This document shows, piece by piece, positions 53,295 to 64,000 of a stretch of DNA of 64,000 nt. The stretch's first letter is position 1; each line of letters starts with the position of its first letter. Position numbers and translations under genes: made by a program. The stretch covers positions 1,353,501 through 1,417,500 of the forward strand of contig JAQNBH010000021.1 in NCBI GenBank assembly GCA_028752905.1, read 5' to 3'. The stretch is from Cladorhizidae sp. MBARI D1340-BT2 (Eukaryota > Porifera > Demospongiae > Poecilosclerida > Cladorhizidae). Under the pieces are notes generated by a model. The model was not told the origin of the DNA. It worked only from the letters and a program-made list of their open reading frames with translations, and searched no databases.

Positions 53295-56200
53295 TATCGT
53301 TTAATGAGAAGTAACAGTTCCAATGTTGAAAAGTAGCTAATGTGCCGATTTTGACAAGAATGAGCGATTCCAGACAGTCTTTCCTAAAAACGCCAAAAAC
53401 GCCCCAATTGGAGCAAAATAGAGCTTAAAAGGGGGAGATTTATCACCCTAAGACGTTTTCTGTTATTTAAAGAGTAGAAACATTTTGATGAAAAGAAAGC
53501 CGATGTGCACAATTTTGACAGCGATTTCAGACAGGTTTTCCTCAAAACGCTTCAAAAAGTCCCAAATGGAGTAAAATACAGCTTCTTTCAGACATTTTCT
53601 GACATTTAAAGAGAAATAGTATTAATTTGCCATTTTGGCATAATTGAGCTATTTCAGGCACTTTTTCCCCAAAATCCTCCCAATTGGAGTACAATAGAGT
53701 TTCTTTCAGTTAAAAACTGAAGATTTCTCACCAAAAGACATTTACTGTCATTTAAAGAGCAGTATCGGTTCCATAATGTTGAAAGAGAAGGTAATTTACC
53801 GATTTTGACAAGAATGAGTGATTTCAGACAGTTTTCCTCAACACGCAAAAAAAAAGGTCCAAATTGGAACCAAATACTCTAAAAAGGGTAGATTTCTCAC
53901 CAAAAGTGTCATTTAGAGAGTAGAAACAATTATATAATGTTGCTGATGTGCACAATTTTGACAGCGATTTCAGACAGTTTTTCCTCAAAATGCTTAAAAA
54001 CGTCCCAAATGAAATAAAATACAGCTTGTTTCAGACGTTTTCTGACATTTAAAGATAAATAGTGCTAATTTGCCCATTTTGACAAAATTGAGCTAATACA
54101 GGCACTTTTTCACCAAAACCCTCCCAATTGGAGCAAAATAGAGTTTCTTTCAGTTCAAAACTGTAGATTTCTCAACAAAAGACATTTTTACTGTCATAAT
54201 GTTGAAAATTCCCATTTTTAAAAGAATGAGCAATTTCAGAAATGTTTTCCCCAAAACACAAAAAAATCCCTCGTTTCGGTTAAAAATGGAAGATTTTTCA
54301 GCAAAAGACGTTTTCTGTCCTTTAAAGAGTTGAAACAGTTCAATAATTAAGAAAAGGAAGGTAATGTGCCCATTTTGACATGAATGATCGTTTCAGACAG
54401 TTTTTGCTTAAAAAATCCCAAATCGTTAAAAACGGAAGATTTTTTACCAATAGACATTTTCTGTCATTTAAAGAGTAGAAACAGTTTCATGTTGAAGAGT
54501 AAGCTATTGTGCCATTTTTACAAGATAGAGCGATTTCAGACAGTTTAGCCTCAAAACGCTCTAAAACGTCCCAATAAGAGCCAAATAGAGGTTAAAAACG
54601 TAAGATTTCTCAACCAAAGATATTTTGTCGTTTAAAGAGTAGAATGAGTTCAATAATGTTGAAAAGGAAGCCATTTTTACAAGAATGACCGGTTTCTGAC
54701 GGTTTTGTTCAAAACACCAAAATTTCCGCTTCTTTCGTTTAAAATGGTGAGATTTCTCAACCAAAGATATTTTGTCGTTTAAAGAGTAGAATGAGTTCAA
54801 TAATGTTGAAAAGGAAGCCATTTTTACAAGAATGACCGGTTTCTGACGGTTTTGTTCAAAACACCAAAATTTCCGCTTCTTTCGTTTAAAATGGTGAGAT
54901 TTCTCACCTAAAGAAATTCTGTCGTTTAATGAGTAGAAACAGTCCCATAATGTTGAAAAGGAAGCTATGTGCCCATTTTGACCAGAACAAGCGACTTCAG
55001 ACAGCTTTTCTTCAAAACGCTCAAAAACGTCGCTATAGGATCCAAAAAGACCTTATTTCGGTTAAACAGGAAATTTCTCACGAAAAGACATTTTCTGTCA
55101 TTTAATGTGTAGAAACAGTTCGATAATGTTGAAAAGGAGTTAAAGTGTCCATTTTTACAAGATTGAGCGATTTCAGACAGTTTTTCTTAAAAACATCCCA
55201 AATGGAGTTTTAAATAGAGGTTAAAAAGGGGATATTTCTCACAAAAAGACATATTCTGTCATTTAAAGACTATAAACTGTTTCATAACCTAGAGGGGGAA
55301 TCTAGTATGCCGTTTTGACAAATTTGACTGATTTCAGACAGTTTTTCCTCAAAATGATCTGTCCCAATTGGAGCAAAATAGAGGTTAAAAACGGAAAATT
55401 TCTCAATAAAAGTAGTTATATAATGTTGAAAAGGAAGTTCATGTGCCCATTTTGATGAGAACGAGTGATTTCCGACAGTTTTTTCCCAAACATCTAAAAA
55501 AAAGCCCCAATTGGAGTTTTTTCCCCCTGTCTCACCAAAAGATGTTTTTTATAATTTAAAAGAGTAGAAACAGTTCCATAATGCTGAAGTGGAAGCATTG
55601 AGCCATTTTGAGCGAATTCAGACAGTTGTTCCTCAAAATGCTAAAAAACGTCCCAATAGGAAGCATAAAAAGGGGAGATTTGACATTTTCTAGTCGTTTA
55701 AAGAGTAGAAACAGTTCCCTAATGTTGAAAAGGAATCTAATGTGCCTATTTTGATAAGATTGAGCTCATAAAAGAACAAAATCGAGCTTTCGGTTAAAAA
55801 GTGGAGATTTCTCACCAAAATAAATTTTCTGATGTTTAAAGATAGAAACATTTCTATAATGTTGAAATGGTAGCTAATGTGACTATTATGACAAGAATGA
55901 GCGATTTCAAACAGTTTTCCCTCGGAGTAAAATAGTTAAAAATGCGAGATTTCTCACCAAAAGATGTTTTGACATTTAAAGAGTAGAAATATTTCCATAA
56001 TTTGATAATTTGCCATTTTGACAAAATTGGGCCACTTTTTCCTCTAAAGGCTCCAAAATGACACAATTGGAGCAAAATAAAAAGAAGATTTCTCACCAAA
56101 GGACATTTACTGTCGTTTAAAGAGTAGTAACATTCCATAAATGTTGAAAAGTACCGATTTTTATAATAATGAACGAGTTCAGACCGTTCTTCCTCAAAAC

Positions 56201-57237
56201 GCCACCAAAAAGTCCCAATTGGACAAAATTGAGCTTATTTCGATTATAACCGGGAGATTTCTCAACACAAGATGTTTTATGTCGTTGAAAGAGTAAACAG
56301 TTCCATAATATTGAAAAGAAAGATAATGTGCCAATTTTTACAAGATTGAGCGATTTCAGACAGTTTTTTCTCCAAATACAATTCGTTAAAAAGTGGTTTT
56401 CTCATAAAAGACATTTTCTGTCGTTTAAAGGGTATAAAGTTTGAAATGGAAGCCAATTGCCTATTTTGACAAGAATGACCTATTTCAGACAGTTTTTCCA
56501 TAAAATGGTCCCAAATGGAGCAAAATAGAGCTTGTTTCTGTTAAAGATTATTTTCACCAAAATATGTTTTCTGTCATTTAAATAAACAATAGAAACATTT
56601 AATGTTGAAAAGGAAGCTAATATTCCAATTTTGATGTGAATGAGCGTTTTAAAACAGTTTTTTCTCAAAACCCTAAAAAAGACAAAAATTAGCGATTTAA
56701 GACTTTCCCCCCAAAAGGCTCAAAACGTATCAATTGGAGCCAAATCGAGCTTCTTTCAGTTAAAAATTGGAGATTTCTCACCAAAAGATGTTTTCTGTTA
56801 TTTAAAGAGTAGAAACTGTTCCATAATGTTGAAGAGGAAGCTAATGTGCCATTTTGACAAAATTGAGCGATTTCACTCAGTTTTTCCTCAAAATGCTCTA
56901 ACGTCCGAATTGGAGCAAAATAGAGCTCCTTTCGGTTAAAAACGGAAGAGTTCTCACTAAAAGAATAGAAACAGTTCTATAATGTTGAAAAGGAACATTT
57001 TGTTGAGAATGGACATTTTTTCCACAAAACACTCCAAAAAAAAACGTCCCAATTGGAGCGGTGATTTTCACCAAAAGATGTTTTCTGTAATTTAAAGTGT
57101 AGAAACGGTTCGATAATGCTGAAGTGGAAACCATTTTGCCAAGATTAGGCGAATTCGGACAGTTTTTCCTCAAAACGCTCTAAAAGCAAAGAGATAGCGT
57201 TAAAAATGGAAGATTTCTCACAAAAAAAAATTATATC
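53295..57237 (-). repeat. Degenerate 126-180-bp tandem repeat, inverted orientation (unit 2)
   Basis: Same tract as 42,779-46,558, about 160 bp longer. Most of the difference is a recent extra monomer: the block containing ATGTTGAAAAGGAAGCC and AAACACCAAAATTTCCGC occurs twice in a row, 147 bp apart (54,658 and 54,805), where unit 1 has it once. Other small differences, such as an extra AACGTCCCAATTGGAGCG near 57,043, are present. Not coding. Confidence 0.9.
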
Positions 57238-57424
57238 GTTTAAACAACAGAAAACGTCTTAGGGTGATAATTTCCTCCTTTTAACCAAAAGAAGCTCTAT
57301 TTTGCTCCAATTTGGACGTTTTTGAGCGTTTTGTGGAAAAACTGTCTGGAATCGCTCATTCTAGTCAAAATAGGCACATTAGCTTCTTTTCAACATTGGA
57401 ACTGCTACTACTCATTAAACGATA
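57238..57424 (+). repeat. Single forward monomer of the degenerate repeat, start of unit 3
   Basis: Same head-to-head switch as at 46,559: repeat orientation changes after ATTATATCGTTTAAACAAC and one forward monomer leads into the arm segment. Confidence 0.75.
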
Positions 57425-58505
57425 GTTACAAATGCCCAACCATCCCAGAAGAAGCCTGTACAACGTAACTCTTTCCCTCCTGATGTTAGCTAGCACCTAC
57501 AATGCCATGCCCTCCTAGATGCTGCTGCATAAATCCAAGCAGGAGTGGATCTACTTATAAAGAGTGAAGAGATTCTGAGAGATTTCAGGCTAGCCAGGCG
57601 CCTATACAGCTTTTATTGGCTTGCAGAGACAGCAGTAAAGGTAAGGAAGAGTCAGTTATAATGGAAATTTGTGATTGTCAGTAAGTTTTATTATTGTTAT
57701 ATTTTTATCACTTCCTCCGCCCACTCACATAAAGCAGAACAAGAAATAAAGTTTTATATAATAATAATGTGTAGCCTTCTGCCAAGAGACATGAAAATTA
57801 ATTAAAGTGATCAAGACATGTAATCCAAGATTAAGTATACTGTAACTTACATACTATGATGGTTTCATGATATACTTGTAGGTTGGACACAGAGAGCCAA
57901 GAGACATGTAAATTAATTAAAGTTGATCAAGGCATGTAATCCTAGATTTAGATATACTGTAACTTACATACTATGAAGATTTCATGAAGAGGGTTGGAAA
58001 CAGAGAGCCAAGAGACACGTTCAAATAAATTGAAGTTGATCAAATCATGTCATTCTAGCCATAGAATACTGTAACTCACCTCCTATAAAGTAAGGACAGA
58101 CAGAGATGAAGGACATGTTGAAACAAATATATTGTAAAGTTCAGCTGTTTATCTCTAGATTCCCTTCACATGGATGGATGTCGCAGGGACAGTGCACTTG
58201 AGCTTAATGGAAGCCAAGTGAGCATACTGATCTCTGTGGGTATAGTAAATATTTTACAATCAATTCTTGTCTCAAGTATAAATGGTCGCTAGTTACAGGG
58301 AAGTACGCTGACTTGCTTCCATGCTATACCTGTTAGGTGACATTAAAATCACCTTCTCAGTAATCAACTTCAATTTTCATTCTCGACATTTCGATAGTCT
58401 TCATCAGGAATAATGTGATGCTAAGGCTCATGTGAGCCTGTTATATACCAGTAGCTACCTATACACCACGTGGCAGTACACGCACCTAGAACGTGCAGCG
58501 GTTGT
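57425..58505. other. Non-coding arm segment, left arm of unit 3
   Basis: Close match to 46,747-47,818, including both extra insertions. No gene is seen. Confidence 0.6.
58375..58421 (-). ncRNA. Degenerate hammerhead-like motif, left arm of unit 3
   Basis: On the minus strand, CTGATGA (58,401-58,407), GAAA (58,389-58,392) and GTC (58,385-58,387) are kept, but stem II is reduced to AGACTATC, as in unit 2. The flank before CTGATGA also differs, which weakens stem I. Probably inactive. Confidence 0.5.
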
Positions 58506-58648
58506 AATTTTTTTTAAATAAATTAAATAAATAAATTAAATAAATGAAAGTAAAATTAATATATAAATAAAATTATATGAAAAACAAATAAAAATGTACA
58601 TACATAAATAAACAAATAAATAAAACAACAAATTCATATATAAAATAC

Positions 58649-59436
<788 letters not shown>

Positions 59437-59513
59437 TGATAAAATAATTAAAAAATTAAAAAATGTAATTATGGTGGTCGTGGCTTCAAGTTCAGGCTCT
59501 TCAGAGTAGTTCT

Positions 59514-60586
59514 TCAGCAGCCAGGTAAGTCCATTCCACAGTCACGATTCAACCGCTCACAATTTGGTGCTAGGCCAATGTGCAATGCCTCCTTCACTAG
59601 CAGTTCCTTCTGTCTTCTGGCCTGGTCCAAGATGGTGGCTTCCTCCCACAAAATAGGATGTCCATTATCCCATGCATGCTCAGCAATTGCAGACTTCTCT
59701 TTATGACAATTTCTACAGGCATCTTGATGTTCTTTCACTCAGATTTCCAGTCTTCAGATGGTCCCCCCTATGTAGTATTTACCACAGCTACAAGGAATGC
59801 GGTACACAACACATGAGTGCATTCTAGCTGGTAAAATATCCTTGACTCTGCTCAGTTGTGTCCTCAGAGGTCTTCCCGAACCGAAGACGACTTTTATGTT
59901 AAACTTCCTGCAGACCCTCCTGATGTCTTCACTCATTCCTGCTGCATAAAGAATCACTATCATAGGATCCTTCTTTTTTAGAATCCTCATTGCCTGTACT
60001 GTTGTATTCATCTTCCTTTCTGCATTTAGATGTTTCTGCAGGTGAACGGTTCATGAAAGCTTGTGGGTAACCATTCTCGATGAAGACCTTATTCAAATGA
60101 TGTTCGTCCTTCCAAAGTTCCTCCTTCTCAGTCACTACTCTTCTGGCTCTATCATGCAAGCTCTTCACCACCTTTTGAAGTGGATGTGATGATGTGATCT
60201 ATAATCAAGGTATCAGTTAGTATCCATGGGTTTTCTAGATGGTTGCAGTCGTTCCTTTGTATAAGGCAGTCAAGAAAGGGCAGCGATCCAGCCACTTCAA
60301 GTACCATGATAAACTTTATGGATGGCCTGTTGTTGTTCAGATGGTATGCAGAAGGTATCATACACGTATCTCTTGGCTTTAGTGGGGCAGTTGTGAGCGC
60401 CAATTCCACCACATAAAGGTTGTCTACTACTGCAGATACTGGAGAGCCCATTGCTACACCCTCTTGTTGCTCGTAGTTTTTTTCTAGAAACCTGAAGTAG
60501 GTGGATTTCAGGCACAATTCCAACATTTCAGAAATCCTGTCAGCCCCTAGTGTAGTCCTCTCCCTCAAGCTCTCATCTTTCGTCAC
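59514..60586 (-). pseudogene. Penelope-like element RT and GIY-YIG endonuclease, decayed copy 3
   Basis: Same frameshifts and the same two TGA codons (59,754-59,756 and 59,739-59,741) as the other copies. It has the YVYD change (first Asp codon at 60,360-60,362 is TAT), shared with copy 2 only. It differs from copy 2 by Gly after YYIG, by a Leu for Pro before YAAGMSED, and by other single changes. This supports a closer relation of copies 2 and 3. Confidence 0.88.
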
Positions 60587-61233
60587 AATTGGGCTCTAAC
60601 TATGGGAGCTAGTGGTATTGTGTTTTGATGCATACAATAAAACCTCCCTTACCTTGTGCTCCTAATCATAGGACCTATTGCATATGGGATGTGAGTTTGG
60701 CCAGACCACTTTTTACAGAGAGAAAGCCTCACCCAAAATCATAACCTACCAAGTTCATTTGCATTTTCCAATACTTATAGAGAAAAGATTGTAGCATTGA
60801 GTATGTTCCAGAAGACTTGGTACTCTTCTGTCATTTTGCTTGAGAGTTACATAAATGTCTACAAAGAGTGGAACCTCTGATGCTGCATTTTAAGCTAGCT
60901 TATAGTCTATATATATTGTAATTCCTGAGATGAATTAGTTGCCTTCTAGCAGTATAAAGAGAGAGGGTGCCACAAGCGTTCTGTGGAGTAGTATTCACTG
61001 AACCTGCAACAACATGCAATGCTTAGTCTGGGGCGGCACTGGCAAATTTGGAGTGATCTGGCTATTGTGGTAAGGAATATGATTGTTTTTACAGTTTAAA
61101 AATCAGTTATGTTGTCAATCTTCACAAAATTATCTGTGATCGTATTTGCTTACAAAATAATTAGTCAATAGTCAATGCATTATATTGTCTAGCTTCATGG
61201 TTAAAATACATTCTCCTCTATGTATATACTTAA
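60587..61233. other. Partial non-coding loop, unit 3
   Basis: Matches 39,867-40,512 and 50,062-50,707. No gene is seen. It ends at the TTAA junction. Confidence 0.7.
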
Positions 61234-62340
61234 GGGGGAAAGAAGGCTGCGTATCGCGTGGTCTCATATAAAGTACCATATCTTTGCTCGCATTCACTCT
61301 AGTTTCCCGATTTATATATCAAATTATAGCTTGCAGTCTATACTTTCTAATGGTAAGTCTCTTTTGTTATTTTGTTTTGCCATAATTTTTTCCTAGCTCA
61401 TTATAGGCTCTTCCAGTGCGGACCGTAAGCCGTTAAGTAAACCACGTTGCAGTAACGACCTTTGCGAGGCTCTTATTCGGTCCATTAGTCAATCATAATG
61501 AGCACTACAAACACTACAAACTGCGCGTCTTGAAATTTTGAAAAAATGTTTTTTTCACTCATTTTCTGAACATAGCTTTATGACATCACGTTACATTTTC
61601 ATCTATAGGTCTTTTTTAGTAATGCTATCAAACAAAAACTCTCGCGCAAGTTGTAGAATATAAAAATTGCTTTCAAATGATATATTTTTTTTAATCAAAG
61701 GATAAAAAATATTCAAGTTATCATTTGAACGGTTTTTCAAAAATCACTTCAGAGATATTGAGCCTTGAAGTCCAAGCAGTTTGTAATCACATCCCAGCTG
61801 CCAGAAACACCCCCTGTTCACCAGAATACATCCCTCATTACTAGAATTGTGTGTACAAACAAAATGTTTGACTTTTCACAGTCCTTTATTTTTTCAACAA
61901 CAGCAGTATCCTACATCCTAACTACAACCTGAAAACCAACAATATATATATATATACATACACATAAATTAAAGACGCATCAGACTTGTTACATGTATGT
62001 TGCTTTGCTAATATTGAATTAGCAAACATAAACACGTCATCATTTGCAGGGCTCCCATGCCCAGGTCCATCCATCGTCACCCTCCACACATGTCTTCCGA
62101 CACCCTCCAGTAATCCCTGAAAAACAATAGAACACAAACAAGTCATCCTCCACTAATTCCTAAGCTTGACAAAAAGACACATAAACAAAAGTATCTTCCA
62201 GTAATCTCTGTTTGACAATAGAAAGCAAAAGACACATAACAAAATAAAATGTTACAGGTCCCCCATGCCAGGACCATACAATGCTCCGCCCTCCATTGAA
62301 CTCTGTTGCCTCTCGACAGCAAGCCTGACACTTGTTGCAC
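61234..62340. other. Non-coding sequence between junction and transposase pseudogene
   Basis: No gene is recognised. A short (AT)n run lies near 61,940-61,956. Two related stretches at about 62,046-62,131 and 62,252-62,327 (sharing CATGCCCAGG/CATGCCAGGACCAT and a CCAGTAATCYCTG flank) suggest an old internal duplication. This would be the 3' end and untranslated part of the minus-strand gene. Confidence 0.5.
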
Positions 62341-62944
62341 TCATATGTTCTGTCTACACCAACTCAAAACTCCTGTAGGACAATACTCGTGTTGGGATGT
62401 TCCATAGTTGACTAAGAGTGATAAAAAATCGCTTTCACATCGCAAATCATCCCCTCTAGGTTGTCCTTTCTAATTGCTCCCCTAAAGTAGGTTTGCATTT
62501 TAACTATAGACACACGACTAACCCCCCTATCACCACCCAAAGACATTAGGACCGTAAGGCTTGACTTCAAACAACCGTTTATGTGCATTTGTATACCCAT
62601 CACTAATTTATGTGTGTGTACCTAAGCTTCAGTCTCCACTGAACGCTAAAAAAGTTTGTGTTCCTACAACTTCCATAGAACCCGAAGAGCCATCAAAATT
62701 GGCCTCACAATTTTTACCTTGTGACCCTCAAACCATTCCGTGTAACTTGCTACTGTTTCATCTTCAGGTCTTCGCGCACAAGCTTGACAGAACTTAGACA
62801 TAAGATAATAATCTAAAACTTCTCCAGTGTCCCAAGACATCACCACAACCAAGCCATAATTTGATTTGTGGCCCTGTCTAAGCCATGTGCCGTCAACAGT
62901 AATACTAACATCAATGATGTCTTCATGCCTAACCCTATAAAAAT

Positions 62945-63058
62945 CATGTAACCTATGAGCGGCATCCAACATAATACTCTGTTACTGCATTTGCATCACT
63001 CCATGTAACCTATGAGCGGCATCCAACATAATATTCTGTTACTGCATTTGCGTCACTC
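62945..63058 (-). repeat. 57-bp tandem duplication in the transposase pseudogene
   Basis: The segment starting CATGTAACCTATGAGCGGCA at 62,945 is repeated from 63,002 with two base differences. At 57 bp it is a whole number of codons, but in the upstream frame it repeats a stop just before the frame shift into LDAAHRLHDFY. Confidence 0.85.
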
Positions 63059-63489
63059 CCTATTGACCTAGTATATTTAAAAAAACAAGTGGAACCAAGA
63101 GGGGGCAACATATCCATGACTGCAGTGATATCTTCCAGACCAGAATGACTAATTCCAGCAATGCGAGCGCACCCAGCACTGACTGGATGTTCAAAGAATG
63201 CTTCTACAGATACAGGGTTTGAGATGTCTCGAGTGTTACTACAATTTGAACAAAAAGTGAGACACCATGCCTGCCCTACGGGCTTCAGTTGCAAGGGAGC
63301 TCAGTTACCACATTGAATACACTTATTACACCTTTCTATGACCTCTCTAAGCTTATCTAAGTTTATTATACGATTACCCTTACCTAGTTCTCCAACACCA
63401 CCCGAGTCCAAAGAGGTAGAGCCAGTAGATCCAGTAGCAACAGCCACAGAAGCAGCTGAACGATCCATGAGAGCCAACTTCTTCCTGGG

Positions 63490-63515
63490 CATAGTCACTG
63501 GTCATAGTCACAAAT
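63490..63515 (-). repeat. 13-bp tandem duplication causing a frameshift
   Basis: CATAGTCAC occurs at 63,490-63,498 and again at 63,503-63,511, a 13-bp period. Discounting one copy brings the upstream frame (SEERPVPFVTM) and the downstream frame (PRKKLALMDRS) into the same phase, so this duplication is the likely cause of the frame break. Confidence 0.75.
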
Positions 63516-63609
63516 GGAACTGGCCTCTCTTCAGACATTTGCAATTGATTGGAAGGTAAGTGAAGGTTCACAGAAGGCGCTATCCCACCTACAGGATCCA
63601 AGAGACTCA

Positions 63610-63669
63610 CTAACAAAGGAAGGAAACAGCTAGTAACTTTTTAATACGGAGATAAACATTAAAACTTGC
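63610..63669 (-). other. Probable 60-bp GC-AG intron in the transposase pseudogene
   Basis: On the minus strand, exon 1 ends CCAG and the intron begins GCAAGT (63,669 downward) and ends TTTGTTAG (63,610). Joining 63,670 to 63,609 keeps the frame and gives GTG then AGTCTCTTGGAT. Reading through without splicing hits TAA almost at once. A GC donor is a known minor class; it could also be a mutated GT. Confidence 0.6.
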
Positions 63670-63790
63670 CTGGCGCGGCTACTGTGACAGGCTCAACAAC
63701 AGCCGCCTGTAGGGCTTTCTTCTTCTTGTCGTCACTCTTCTTGAATCCTTGGCCTTTCTGTTTAAAATGCTTCTCTGTTCTCTTCCCCAT

Positions 63791-64000
63791 AACTCAACAG
63801 TGTGAAAGTTTCAAGCGAACCGACTAAAAAACACGTGAAAAAACGTGCTTGTCTTAGAGGTTGCGCACTACCCCCCCGCCTGGCCAATTCATTGCGCAAA
63901 TGACTGGTAAGGGTCTCCATGAAATTGGCAACATTTTGATATATAAAAACTGTATTTTGGGTAGGCGATCATCGCCGACCGCCCGATTGTAGCCAGGTAA
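63791..64000. other. Sequence upstream of the transposase pseudogene
   Basis: No gene is recognised. It contains CACGTG at 63,832 and a C-rich run at about 63,870-63,878. I looked for a terminal repeat matching GGGGGAAAGAAGGCTGCG and did not find one, so the element's right end probably lies beyond the window. Confidence 0.5.

Larger units (their letters stand above)
62341..63790 (-). pseudogene. Mutator-like (PF20700-type) transposase, decayed
   Basis: The inferred gene starts at ATG 63,790 with a Lys-rich N-terminus (MGKRTEKHFKQKGQG), typical of this family. A 60-bp intron follows. The next exon carries GNRIINLDKL, Cys pairs (CNKCIQCG, then CSNC after an in-frame TGA at 63,301-63,303) and a segment ending MDMLPPL. 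After a frameshift comes the hallmark DVSITVDGTWLRQGHKSNYG (Asp codon at 62,892-62,894, probably the first catalytic residue), then TGEVLDYYLMSKFCQAC. A further frameshift gives NCEANFDGSSGSMEV; later frames give SDGYTNAHKR and KPYG (second catalytic region), and HEYCP with LSWCRQN near 62,345-62,410. I count one stop and at least four frameshifts. Two tandem duplications (13 bp and 57 bp) lie in the coding region. The family identification is from motif memory, not from a search. Confidence 0.75.
61230..64000 (-). mobile_element. Putative TTAA-inserted DNA transposon, left end and body
   Basis: Unit 3 breaks off after TTAA (61,230-61,233) and new sequence begins GGGGGAAAGAAGG. Inside is a decayed Mutator-like transposase gene on the minus strand. 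TTAA target use is known for Kolobok and piggyBac elements; the transposase here is not piggyBac-like. The second end and its TTAA are not seen before 64,000, so the boundary is inferred. It could instead be a rearrangement junction. Confidence 0.5.

Noticed and set aside
61922..62146. 74-codon minus-strand frame downstream of the transposase relic
   Set aside because: It ends in low-complexity Tyr/Val/Ile from a TA-rich run and continues none of the transposase motifs; no family is recognisable.

Overview
The window is eukaryotic repeat DNA, most likely from an invertebrate animal such as a sponge or cnidarian; this is inferred from the element families, and the species is not identifiable. 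There is no bacterial-type operon or CRISPR array. I see no intact protein-coding gene: every recognisable coding stretch is a decayed transposon protein.

Region 1 (1-35,297) is one uninterrupted satellite array, about 39 copies of a ~911-bp monomer, and it runs off the left edge. Each monomer has three ~170-bp subrepeats plus a ~357-bp core bounded by a perfect 10-bp inverted repeat, so the core looks like a small inserted element that was amplified with the satellite. Variant monomers recur in ordered blocks, which indicates higher-order repeats shuffled by unequal exchange.

Region 2 (35,298-61,233) is a different, compound tandem array with a period of about 9.8-10.7 kb, present as two full units and a third cut short. 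Each unit is a large palindrome. Its arms hold a degenerate 126-180-bp tandem repeat, a ~860-1,080-bp non-coding segment with a hammerhead-ribozyme-like motif, and a long TAA/TTA microsatellite. The loop (~2.3 kb) carries, on the minus strand, the decayed reverse transcriptase and GIY-YIG endonuclease of a Penelope-like retroelement. The right arm begins with an inverted copy of the last few codons of this ORF, as expected for a Penelope-like element joined to an inverted 5'-truncated copy. All three ORF copies share frameshifts and two stop codons, so they spread as passive repeat DNA after the protein died.

Region 3 (61,234-64,000) starts abruptly at a TTAA inside the third loop. It carries, on the minus strand, a broken gene for a Mutator-like (PF20700-type) transposase with a short GC-AG intron. 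I read it as a cut-and-paste DNA transposon, possibly of a TTAA-targeting group such as Kolobok, that inserted into the compound array and continues past the right edge.

The points of most interest are the oppositely oriented hammerhead motifs in the palindrome arms, the apparent copying of one arm onto the other in unit 1, the MITE-like core of the 911-bp satellite, and the TTAA insertion, which makes a testable prediction for the sequence beyond 64,000.
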